A DNA stretch of 64,000 nucleotides, taken from positions 38,508 to 102,507 of the forward strand of contig JAEPMI010000018.1 of the NCBI GenBank assembly GCA_017644045.1, in the 5' to 3' direction. The position numbers and the translations under genes were made by a program. The first letter of the stretch is position 1. The number at the start of each line of letters is the position of its first letter. The notes below the pieces were generated by a model that had not been told where the DNA came from, ran no database searches, and worked only from the letters and a program-made list of their open reading frames with translations. The stretch comes from Deltaproteobacteria bacterium. Its GTDB lineage: Bacteria > Myxococcota_A > Polyangia > Polyangiales > Houyiibacteriaceae. This document shows positions 1 to 7,243 of this stretch, in pieces.

Positions 1-2
1 GC

Positions 3-98
3 GACCCGAGCTTCTTGCTCGTCGGCGCGACCTGGTACGTGAAGCGCACCTGGTCGAAGCTCACCGGCCAGCCCTTCGACGAGCCCTCCCCGGCCTGA
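3..98 (+). CDS. C-terminal end of a gene cut by the window start
   Basis: An open frame enters from the left edge and stops with TGA at 96-98. It encodes 31 visible residues, beginning D-P-S-F-L-L-V-G-A-T and ending D-E-P-S-P-A. Codon use is G/C-ending like the neighbours. The visible part has a short hydrophobic stretch followed by basic residues (VKRTWSK), which could be the end of a membrane segment. Too little is present to name a family. The gap to the next gene is 62 bp. Confidence 0.5.
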   Translation, partial: DPSFLLVGATWYVKRTWSKLTGQPFDEPSPA

Positions 99-160
99 CG
101 CGGGAAGTTGGGGTGGCCCCGTGGGTTGCCATTTGGGGACGCTTGGCCTAGTCTTTTCCC

Positions 161-1078
161 GTGCTGGAACTCAAGTTCGACTACGCCGACTGCGTCGCGC
201 ATTCGGAGAAAGTGGTCTGGGCGCTCGACGACGTGATGACCGAGGGACAGCCCCTCGACTTCTCGAAGCCATTCCTGCCCGCTGATCTCGTCCGCCACCT
301 GGATGGGGTGGCCGGCCTCGACGAGGCCACGCGACGCCAGCTGAACCAGATCGCTGGGAACGCCTACCTCAACCTCTTCCAGTTCGTGGAGGAGTACATT
401 CTCGCGACCATGATGGAGCACGCGCAGGCGGAGGTCTTCGGTGACCCCGAGGCGCTGCGCGCGCTGACCCGGATGGTCGACGAGGAGCTCAAGCATCAGG
501 CGCTCTTCAAGCGCTTCCGCCGTTCGTTCGATCGCGACTTCGGTCACTCGTGCGGGGTGCTCGAGAGCGCCGCCGCGGTGGCACACGAGATCATGAGCCA
601 CAGCCCCGTGGCGGTCATGCTGATCACTCTCCACATCGAGTGGATGACCCAGCAGCACTACACGGAGAGCGTGAAGGACGACGTCGGCATCGACCCCTTC
701 TTCAAGAGCCTGCTCCACCATCACTGGCTCGAGGAGAGCCAGCACGCGCGCATCGACATGCTCGAGCTGAGCAAGCTCGCGGGCTACGCCGACCAGGCCA
801 CGCGCGACCGCGCGGTCGACGAGTACATCGGTATCCTCGGTGCCTTCGATGGTCTGCTCGCGGAGCAGGTGACGATGGACCTCGCCAGCCTCGAGTCCGT
901 GCGCGGCGAGCCGCTCGGCGAGGCGCTCCAGAGCGCGATCCGAGAGGCGATGCACCAGGCCTACCGCCGGACCTTCCTCTGGTACGGCATGACCAACCGC
1001 AACGTGATCTCGAGCCTCCAGAAGCTCTCGCCGGAGGGCGCCGCGAAGGTCACCGAGAAGGCCGTCGCGTACGCATGA
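161..1078 (+). CDS. AurF-like / ferritin-like diiron oxygenase family protein
   Basis: This 305-residue, all-helical soluble protein carries the spacing of a four-helix-bundle diiron enzyme: E77/E78 on the first helix, E109-L-K-H112 on the second, E160 on the third and E192-S-Q-H195 on the fourth. The paired ExxH motifs are the usual carboxylate/His iron ligands of the p-aminobenzoate N-oxygenase (AurF) and ferritin-like families. There is no signal peptide, so it should be cytoplasmic. The substrate cannot be read from the sequence. The start is GTG; no ATG lies near it. The next gene overlaps it by ATGA, implying translational coupling. The diiron fold is fairly sure, the exact reaction is not. 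Confidence 0.7.
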   Translation: MLELKFDYADCVAHSEKVVWALDDVMTEGQPLDFSKPFLPADLVRHLDGVAGLDEATRRQLNQIAGNAYLNLFQFVEEYILATMMEHAQAEVFGDPEALRALTRMVDEELKHQALFKRFRRSFDRDFGHSCGVLESAAAVAHEIMSHSPVAVMLITLHIEWMTQQHYTESVKDDVGIDPFFKSLLHHHWLEESQHARIDMLELSKLAGYADQATRDRAVDEYIGILGAFDGLLAEQVTMDLASLESVRGEPLGEALQSAIREAMHQAYRRTFLWYGMTNRNVISSLQKLSPEGAAKVTEKAVAYA

Positions 1079-1332
1079 GTGGCGGCGACGACATCATCCA
1101 GCGGCTGGTCCACGTCTACGGCCCGACCAAGGGCGAGGCCCTCTATCGCGAGACGCTGGAGCGGACGGGACTGGCGGAGCTTCGCAGCCCCGATGACGAG
1201 ATGCGTTTCGCCGACGCCCTGATCGACTCCGGCGGGCTGCTGGAAGCGATGGGTCGATCGCTTCGCGTTCGTGCGCTCCTTCGGGGCGCGTCCCGAGCCC
1301 CGCGCGCGGACCGCATCAGCACCGCGCCCTGA
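1075..1332 (+). CDS. small hypothetical protein coupled to the diiron gene
   Basis: An 85-residue protein whose ATG overlaps the stop of the diiron gene (ATGA at 1075-1078), the usual sign of translational coupling. The N-terminal 60 residues are acidic and look helical (MSGGDDIIQRLVHVYG...). The last 25 are basic and arginine-rich. I recognise no domain. The coupling suggests it works with the diiron protein, for example as an accessory or stabilising subunit, but that is inference only. Confidence 0.55.
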   Translation: MSGGDDIIQRLVHVYGPTKGEALYRETLERTGLAELRSPDDEMRFADALIDSGGLLEAMGRSLRVRALLRGASRAPRADRISTAP

Positions 1333-1386
1333 GCCGTGGCGCGGATTGAGTCTTGCGGCGAAAGCCGTGGGCTCGATGATGGGGGA

Positions 1387-2517
1387 ATGCGTTCGTTGGT
1401 CGCTTCGCTCCTCCTCTTGCTCGGCTGCGGTGACGATGGCTCGACGCCGATGGACGGCTCGCTGCCAGGGACCGACGCGTCGGTCCCGCCCCGCGATGGC
1501 TCCCAGCCCGACCCCACCGACGGCGGGACCCGAGACGCGGCGACTCCCGTCGACGGCTTCGCGCCGGACGGGTTCGTCGGGGAGACCGGCATTCGCATCG
1601 ACGGCCGGCGTGTGCTCCAGGACGGAGAGCCCGTCGAGTTTCGCGGCGTGTGCTGGAGCCCGGTCGCTCGGGGCGCGACCCAGCCGCCGGACTACGCCGG
1701 CTTCGCCGCGCAGGACATCCCGCTGATGGTCGCGGCGGGCATCGACACCGTCCGCACCTACAGCCCCATCCGCGACCGCGGCACGCTCGACGCGCTCCAC
1801 GCGGCAGGGATCCGCGTGCTCGAGACCGTCTATGCGTATGGGGGCAACGACCCCGAGGTCGGGCTGGACGTGGTCCGCGACGAGATGGACCACCCGGCGA
1901 TCTTCATGTGGGTCCTGGGCAACGAGTGGAACTACAACGGCCTCTACACCGGCGTCCCACACGACGAGGTGCGATCGCGGCTCGAGGCCCTCGCCGCCTC
2001 GATCAAGGCCATCGACCCGAGCCGGCCGGTGGCGACCATCTACGGCGAGCTGCCCTCGACCGAGACCATCGCCGCGATGCCGTCGATCGACGTGTGGGGC
2101 ATCAACGTCTACCGCGGCATCACCTTCGGCGACCTCTTCGAACGGTGGGCGGACCTCAGCGCTCGCCCGATGTTCATCGGCGAGTACGGCGCCGACGCGT
2201 GGGATGCGCGTACCGGCATGGAGAACGTCGGCGCTCAGGCGGACGCGACCGGCACGCTGACGGAGGCCATCCTGAACCAGAGCACCGCACGCCACGCCGA
2301 CGGCGTTGCCCTCGGCGGCACCATCTTCGAGTGGTCCGACGAGTGGTGGAAGGACGGCGACGGCGACCCGAACGTGCACGACGTCGGCGGCGTGGCGCCG
2401 GGCGGCGGTCCACACCCCGACATGACCTTCAACGAAGAGTGGTGGGGCGTCGTCGACGTCGACCGCAACCCGCGGCCCGCCTACGACGCGCTGCGGATCC
2501 TCTTCACCGCCGACTGA
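1387..2517 (+). CDS. lipoprotein glycoside hydrolase, GH2/GH5-like TIM barrel
   Basis: This 376-residue exported protein has a lipobox (LLLLLGC, Cys14), then an Asp/Pro/Gly-rich linker to about residue 65, then a (beta/alpha)8 hydrolase domain. The domain opens with EFRGVCW, typical of the GH2 C-terminal or mannanase-like clan A fold. The two expected carboxylates are E180 in GNEWNY (acid/base) and E266 in FIGEYGADAW (nucleophile); assigning these roles follows clan GH-A practice. It probably cleaves a beta-linked polysaccharide while anchored in the envelope. The start at 1387 is chosen because it gives a proper lipoprotein signal; an upstream in-frame start at 1336 would put 17 polar residues before it. 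The substrate is unknown. Confidence 0.75.
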   Translation: MRSLVASLLLLLGCGDDGSTPMDGSLPGTDASVPPRDGSQPDPTDGGTRDAATPVDGFAPDGFVGETGIRIDGRRVLQDGEPVEFRGVCWSPVARGATQPPDYAGFAAQDIPLMVAAGIDTVRTYSPIRDRGTLDALHAAGIRVLETVYAYGGNDPEVGLDVVRDEMDHPAIFMWVLGNEWNYNGLYTGVPHDEVRSRLEALAASIKAIDPSRPVATIYGELPSTETIAAMPSIDVWGINVYRGITFGDLFERWADLSARPMFIGEYGADAWDARTGMENVGAQADATGTLTEAILNQSTARHADGVALGGTIFEWSDEWWKDGDGDPNVHDVGGVAPGGGPHPDMTFNEEWWGVVDVDRNPRPAYDALRILFTAD

Positions 2518-2520
2518 ACC

Positions 2521-3435
2521 TCAGGGGCAGTTCGCCGAGGTCACCGTGTCCCCGGCCGTGGGGCGACCGACGTCGGCGAAGGTGAGCTGGATGGTCTGGC
2601 AGTAGATCTCCGTTGGGCAGTTCCCGCGGAGCTCCTGGTGAAGGTGTGGACCGGTCGAGTAGCCGGTCGAGCCGGAGCGACCGATGACCTGCCCCTGCGC
2701 GACCGAATCGCCCACCGCGACCGTGGCCGAGTTCAGGTGCTTGTATGCGCTGGTGTTCCCGTCCGCGTGCTGGAGGATGACCCAGTTGGCGTAGGGGCCG
2801 CAGGCCGAGCCGCCGCCGTCGTAGCAGTCGTCGCCGGGGCGGGTGGTGGTGCGTATGGCGGTGACGGTGCCGGCGCGCATCGCGTGAATGGGCGTGTCGA
2901 GACCCACGCCGAAGTCGTAGGCGTACATGGTGCGACCGGTGTGGCTGAGCGCGCCGCCCGGGGCCTGCGTGACGCGCACCGACGCGCCGCAGGCGAAGGG
3001 CAGGTAGTAGCCGACGTCCTCGGGGATCGGGTCCTCGGTGCAGGCCGCGAACGCCGAGTGGATGAAGCCATCACCCGCTGGCGCGGTGATCTCGTACCAG
3101 AGGTCGCTGCCCGAGACGGTCTCACCGCGCGCCATGCCCACCACCTCGACCACGGTGCCGTCGAAGAGGCGACCGACGGGATCCATCGAGGTGGTCGGGT
3201 CCGGGCGAATGTTGAGGTACTCGCCGGCCGCGACCATCACTCGAGCCCGAGGGCAGACCGGGCCCCCGTCGAGCTCGGGCACGCCGCCATCGGTCTCCAC
3301 GCTGGCGTCCACGTCCGTGCCGGCGTCCACCGAGGCCGCGTCGATGGGCGCGGACGCGTCGCGCCGCTCGGTGCCCATCTCCGGATCGCCGCACCCGATG
3401 ACGAGGAGAGCCGCGAGCGTGAGCGAGGAGCGCAT
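2521..3435 (-). CDS. M23-type metallopeptidase lipoprotein with SH3-like domain
   Basis: A 304-residue lipoprotein: lipobox LLVIGC (Cys15), Asp/Ala-rich linker to about residue 60, a bacterial SH3-like region (about 65-130, with YLNIRPDP), and a peptidase M23 (LytM-like) domain from about 150. Candidate zinc ligands are H165 (SHTGRT), D174 (YAYDFG) and H266 in the HLH motif 264-266; H233 in YKHL is the usual catalytic-side histidine. It would cut peptide cross-bridges of peptidoglycan, or act as a regulator if catalysis is lost. It ends 3 bp from the convergent hydrolase gene and is divergent from the next lipoprotein across 58 bp. Confidence 0.8.
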   Translation of the reverse strand: MRSSLTLAALLVIGCGDPEMGTERRDASAPIDAASVDAGTDVDASVETDGGVPELDGGPVCPRARVMVAAGEYLNIRPDPTTSMDPVGRLFDGTVVEVVGMARGETVSGSDLWYEITAPAGDGFIHSAFAACTEDPIPEDVGYYLPFACGASVRVTQAPGGALSHTGRTMYAYDFGVGLDTPIHAMRAGTVTAIRTTTRPGDDCYDGGGSACGPYANWVILQHADGNTSAYKHLNSATVAVGDSVAQGQVIGRSGSTGYSTGPHLHQELRGNCPTEIYCQTIQLTFADVGRPTAGDTVTSANCP

Positions 3436-3493
3436 CGACAGATGTTGCGATACCGAGACGCCGAGCGAAAGAGGGCGTGTAGAATCGGGCTCC

Positions 3494-4645
3494 ATGAAGC
3501 CGTACGCCGCCGCTCGCGCCCTCGCTCTGACCCTGGTCGCCATCGTCGGCTGCGATTGCGACGACGATCCGGGCGACGAGTGCGTCTCGACGACCGAGTG
3601 TCCGCTGGACCAGGTCTGCGTGGACGGCACCTGCCAGCGCCCGATCGACGGCGGGCCCGGCGTCGACGGGGGTGGCGGCGAAGACGACGCGGGCACCACC
3701 GACGGCGGTCCGATCCCGACCGACATGGGGAGCGACCTCGGTGGCTGTGTGTCCGTGGAATGCCGCGCCACCGAAGACTGCTTCGATGGTTTGGACAACG
3801 ACTGCGACGACACCATCGACGAGGGTTGCTCTTGCTTGCCGGGGTCGACCTCGCGCTGCCTGCCGCCGGGGACCACGCCTTCGTCGAGCCTCTGCGCATG
3901 GGGAGAGATGGCGTGTGTGGGCGCCGCCGAGTTCGGCGAGTGGGACGAGTGCACCGGCGCCGGCATGGGTATGGGCGACGAGCTCTATGGCTGCCGCCGC
4001 ATCGGGATCATGGGCGCGCCCGGGGCGCTCGCGTCCTCGAACTTCCAGGCGTGGCTCGAGACCCAGGGCGCCATCGCCACGCGCTTCCATCAGACGAGCG
4101 ACGCGGCCGAGCTCCAGCGCGCGGAGCTCGAGACCTTCGACCTGGTCGTCGTCGACTGGCTGCAGCGCCTCTACACCGAAGCCGAGGCCGAGACCCTGGC
4201 GCAGTGGGTGAACGACGGCGGCGGGCTGATGGTGATGACCGGCCACGATTCGGGGGCGACCGCGGACCGCCACGTCTCGCTGCTCACGGCGCTCGGGCCG
4301 ACCTACGATCTGCCGGCAGGTCCGCTGAACGGCCCTGCGGTGCTCGTGTCACATCCGACCACGATGAACATGGACGGCACCGACGTGCTCCCGCCGATCA
4401 CCTTCAACGGCGGCCTGCGCACGGTGGTGCCGGACGAGCTCAGCGCGACGATCGTGCCGATGGCGATGATCGGCGACCAGGTCGTCGGCGTGGCCGGTCC
4501 GCTCGGCGACGGCCAGGTGTTGCTCTTCGGCGACGAGTGGATCGAGTTCGACTCGGAGTGGTCGACCATGCCCGCGATTCCGCAGTTCTGGTTGAACGTG
4601 GTCACTTGGCTCGCGCCGGACACCACGCTCGACTTCTGCGAGTGA
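3494..4645 (+). CDS. MopE-repeat lipoprotein with GATase1/ThuA-like domain
   Basis: A 383-residue lipoprotein (lipobox VAIVGC, Cys20). A Cys-rich segment (about 30-50) leads into a D/G linker and a MopE-type metal-binding repeat (DCFDGLDNDCDDTIDEGC). From about residue 170 to the end is an alpha/beta domain resembling the class I glutamine-amidotransferase/ThuA fold (IGIMGAP, DGGGLMVMTGHDS, GDGQVLLFGDEW). The same C-terminal domain recurs in the gene at 13595-14527, with GDEWI.FDSEW near both C termini. I see no obvious catalytic triad, so a binding or structural surface role is more likely than amidotransfer. The start at 3494 gives the lipoprotein signal. Confidence 0.6.
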   Translation: MKPYAAARALALTLVAIVGCDCDDDPGDECVSTTECPLDQVCVDGTCQRPIDGGPGVDGGGGEDDAGTTDGGPIPTDMGSDLGGCVSVECRATEDCFDGLDNDCDDTIDEGCSCLPGSTSRCLPPGTTPSSSLCAWGEMACVGAAEFGEWDECTGAGMGMGDELYGCRRIGIMGAPGALASSNFQAWLETQGAIATRFHQTSDAAELQRAELETFDLVVVDWLQRLYTEAEAETLAQWVNDGGGLMVMTGHDSGATADRHVSLLTALGPTYDLPAGPLNGPAVLVSHPTTMNMDGTDVLPPITFNGGLRTVVPDELSATIVPMAMIGDQVVGVAGPLGDGQVLLFGDEWIEFDSEWSTMPAIPQFWLNVVTWLAPDTTLDFCE

Positions 4646-4690
4646 GGCGCGACCGCTGAGGCCAGGGGCCGTCTGCTACAACGCGGACCC

Positions 4691-5878
4691 ATGGCCATCA
4701 TCGACACCTTTCGCTTCTCCGACGCCGAGTACGAGACCCGCCTTCGCAAGGTCCGCGACGCCATGGAGAAGCGTGGGCTCGACACGCTGATCACCTCGGA
4801 CCCGTCGAACATGGCGTGGCTGACCGGCTACGACGGCTGGTCCTTCTACGTGCACCAGGCGGTGATCATCGGTCCGTGGGGACCGCCGGTGTGGTTCGGT
4901 CGCGAGCAAGACGCGCAGGGCGCGCTGCGCACGGTCTACATGCAGGACCCGGACATCATCGCGTACCCGGACTACTTCGTTCAGTCGAGCAAGCGCCACC
5001 CGATGGACTATCTCGCCGCGAAGCTGACCGACCGTGGCTGGCACACCGGCCGCATCGGCGTGGAGATGGACAACTACTGGTTCTCGGCGCGTGGCTTCCA
5101 GGCGCTGAGCAAGGGGCTGCCGGACGATCTCATCGACGCCACCAACCTCGTGAACTGGCTGCGTGGGCCGAAGTCCGACGCCGAGCTCGACCGGATGCGC
5201 AAAGCCGGAAAGATCGTCGAGCGGATGCACGAACGCATCGCCGACAAGGCGGAACCCGGGATGCGGAAGTGCGATCTGGTCGCCGAGATCTACGACGCCG
5301 CGCTTCGCTACGACGAGCAGTGGGGGTTCGGCGGCGACTACCCGGCCATCGTGCCGCTCTTGCCCTCGGGCACCGACGCCGCCGCGCCGCATCTGACCTG
5401 GGACGACAAGGAGATGGTCACCGGGGAAGGCACCTTCTTCGAGATCTCGGGTTGCTTCCGGCGCTACCACTGCCCCCTCTCGCGCACGGTCTTCTTGGGC
5501 AAGCCGACCCAGAAGTTCCTCGATGCGGAGAAGGCGGTCCTCGAGGGGATGGACGCGGGCCTGGAGGCGGCGAAGGTCGGCAACCTCTGCGAGGACATCG
5601 CCATCGCCTTCTTCGAGGTGCTGCGGAAGTACGACATCATCAAGGACAACCGCACCGGCTACCCCATCGGGCTCTCCTACCCGCCGGATTGGGGCGAGCG
5701 CACCTGCTCGCTGCGGCCGGGTGACCGGACCATCCTCCAGAAGGGCATGACCTTCCACTTCATGACCGGCCTTTGGATGGACGACATGGGCTTCGAGATC
5801 ACCGAGAGCATCGCCATCGGTGAGGACGGTCCGGAGCTGCTCGCGAACGTGCCCCGGAAGATGCTCGTGAAGGACTGA
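4691..5878 (+). CDS. M24-family hydrolase, ectoine hydrolase (DoeA)-like
   Basis: A 395-residue cytoplasmic protein with the pita-bread fold layout of peptidase family M24: an N-terminal creatinase-like domain (SNMAWLTGYDGWSFYVHQ at about 38-55) and a C-terminal catalytic domain from about 165. Where classic aminopeptidases have Asp metal ligands, this one reads FEISGCFRRYHCPLSRT. That pattern is what I recall for ectoine hydrolases and creatinase-like members rather than Xaa-Pro peptidases. The C-terminal part retains MTGLWMDD and FEITES. It could open the ectoine ring or another cyclic amide. No doeB-like deacetylase lies next to it, so the substrate is uncertain. Confidence 0.6.
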   Translation: MAIIDTFRFSDAEYETRLRKVRDAMEKRGLDTLITSDPSNMAWLTGYDGWSFYVHQAVIIGPWGPPVWFGREQDAQGALRTVYMQDPDIIAYPDYFVQSSKRHPMDYLAAKLTDRGWHTGRIGVEMDNYWFSARGFQALSKGLPDDLIDATNLVNWLRGPKSDAELDRMRKAGKIVERMHERIADKAEPGMRKCDLVAEIYDAALRYDEQWGFGGDYPAIVPLLPSGTDAAAPHLTWDDKEMVTGEGTFFEISGCFRRYHCPLSRTVFLGKPTQKFLDAEKAVLEGMDAGLEAAKVGNLCEDIAIAFFEVLRKYDIIKDNRTGYPIGLSYPPDWGERTCSLRPGDRTILQKGMTFHFMTGLWMDDMGFEITESIAIGEDGPELLANVPRKMLVKD

Positions 5879-5906
5879 GCTGGCGCCGCTCTGGTACAAG
5901 GGCGGG

Positions 5907-7073
5907 ATGCGTGAGGTTCACGATGTCGAGGTGGCGCGCCACCTCCTGGAGGCCTCCGGGCCGCTCGGTGTGATCGTCTTCAACGGGCTCGATCTGCGGT
6001 CGGTCGAAGGCCGGCTGAGCGAGCACGAGGTCGAGGGCGCGGTCTTCCTGGGATGCAAGCTCAGCCACGCGGTCATCGCCGACGTGGTCTGCCGCGGAGC
6101 GCTGGTCTTCCCGCGCATCGGCGACCTGCCCTTCGATCCCTATCGAAACCGCCTCTACACGCCCGACGAGCTCTTCGAGGGGTTCGACCCGACGGATCCT
6201 TGCACCTACTGCGATACCCCGGACGCGCAAATCTATCGGCACTGGGCCCTCACCGGTCGCCAGTTCCCGAGTTCGGTGCTCGAGGCGCTCGCGCGGCGTC
6301 TGCACGACCACGCGATGACCGACGCGATGGAGACCCTCCTCGAGGGGATCGACGCGCCGGTGGTCGCCGTGATGGGCGGCCACTCGATGGAGCGGGACCA
6401 CCCACGCTTCGCAGCCGTCGCTCGCATGAGCCGCACGCTGGCGGAGAAGGGCTTCTTCCTGGTCAGCGGGGGTGGTCCCGGCGCGATGGAGGCGACCCAC
6501 GTCGGCGCGCACTTCGCGCACCGCGACGACGCCGAGCTCGCCGACGGACTCCGCATCCTGGCCGAGGCGCCGAGCTACAAGGACCGCGAGTGGCTCGCCG
6601 CCGCCTTCCGAGCGCGCGAGGCACACCCCGTCGACGATCGCTGCGGGCAGAGCCTCGGGATCCCGACCTTCCTCTACGGTCACGAGCCGCCGAACCTCTT
6701 CGCGACCCACGTCGCCAAGTACTTCGCCAACAGCGTCCGCGAGGATGGCCTGATCAGCGTCGCCTCTCACGGCATCGTCTACGCGCCGGGGAGCGCGGGG
6801 ACGATCCAGGAGATCTTCCAGGACGCCGCGCAGAACCACTACGGGACGGTCGAGGACATGGCCAGCCCGATGGTCTTCCTGGACACCGAGTATTGGACCC
6901 GGGAGAAGCCAATCTACCCGGTGCTCGAGGCGCTGGCGGAGGGTCACGTCTACGGGAAGCTCATCCACCTCACGGACGACGTGGACGACGCCGTTCGCTT
7001 CCTCGAGGAGAACGCACCGCGGGAGGTGCCCGGCGGTGGGTGGAGCTTCTGCGGCGCGCACTGCGCCGAGTAG
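5907..7073 (+). CDS. LOG-family Rossmann-fold protein with N-terminal extension
   Basis: A 388-residue protein. The C-terminal two thirds carry the lysine-decarboxylase-like (LOG) Rossmann fold: PVVAVMGGHS at about 151-160, SGGGPGAME at 187-195 and APGSAGTIQEIF near 293-304. The last corresponds to the PGGxGTxxE phosphoribohydrolase motif, with Ser-Ala in place of Gly. Classic LOG proteins are near 200 residues; here about 145 residues precede the fold. The closest idea is a nucleotide-monophosphate hydrolase or nucleotide-binding protein, as in PpnN-like enzymes. It follows the M24 gene by 28 bp on the same strand. Confidence 0.65.
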   Translation: MREVHDVEVARHLLEASGPLGVIVFNGLDLRSVEGRLSEHEVEGAVFLGCKLSHAVIADVVCRGALVFPRIGDLPFDPYRNRLYTPDELFEGFDPTDPCTYCDTPDAQIYRHWALTGRQFPSSVLEALARRLHDHAMTDAMETLLEGIDAPVVAVMGGHSMERDHPRFAAVARMSRTLAEKGFFLVSGGGPGAMEATHVGAHFAHRDDAELADGLRILAEAPSYKDREWLAAAFRAREAHPVDDRCGQSLGIPTFLYGHEPPNLFATHVAKYFANSVREDGLISVASHGIVYAPGSAGTIQEIFQDAAQNHYGTVEDMASPMVFLDTEYWTREKPIYPVLEALAEGHVYGKLIHLTDDVDDAVRFLEENAPREVPGGGWSFCGAHCAE

Positions 7074-7074
7074 C

Positions 7075-7241
7075 TAGTACACCGACGCAGAGGTTCTGAC
7101 TGGTTCAGCGTGGATGATCGGCCCCGAGGTCGTTCGCCGCGCCGACGCAGGACAGGCCGAAGCCTATTCAAGGAGGTCGGCGGGCGAGATCGGGGTCGAG
7201 GGCCGCGATCAACCGGTCAGAACCTCTGTGGCGGTGTACTA
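7075..7241. repeat. long imperfect hairpin between convergent genes (element 1)
   Basis: The gap between two convergent genes is filled by an inverted repeat. The outer 31 bases (7075-7105) match the reverse complement of 7211-7241 at 28 positions; two of the three mismatches would be G-U pairs in a top-strand RNA. Weaker pairing continues inward (GATCGGCC near 7109 with GGGCCGCGATC near 7200). Each arm begins 1-2 bases outside a stop codon: TAG of the LOG gene at 7071-7073, and TGA of the minus-strand gene read from 7246. A bidirectional terminator or a small palindromic mobile element would both fit. Confidence 0.75.
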
Positions 7242-7243
7242 CA

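Noticed and set aside
3433..3500. Overlap of the two divergent lipoprotein genes if upstream starts are used
   Set aside because: Starts at 3435 and 3494 both give proper lipoprotein signals and leave a 58-bp gap; longer versions only add polar residues.
2638..4659. Long plus-strand frame (673 codons) and many similar long antisense frames
   Set aside because: High-GC codon bias leaves antisense and shifted frames open; these have Arg/Ala/Gly-rich compositions, no domains and cross real genes on the other strand.
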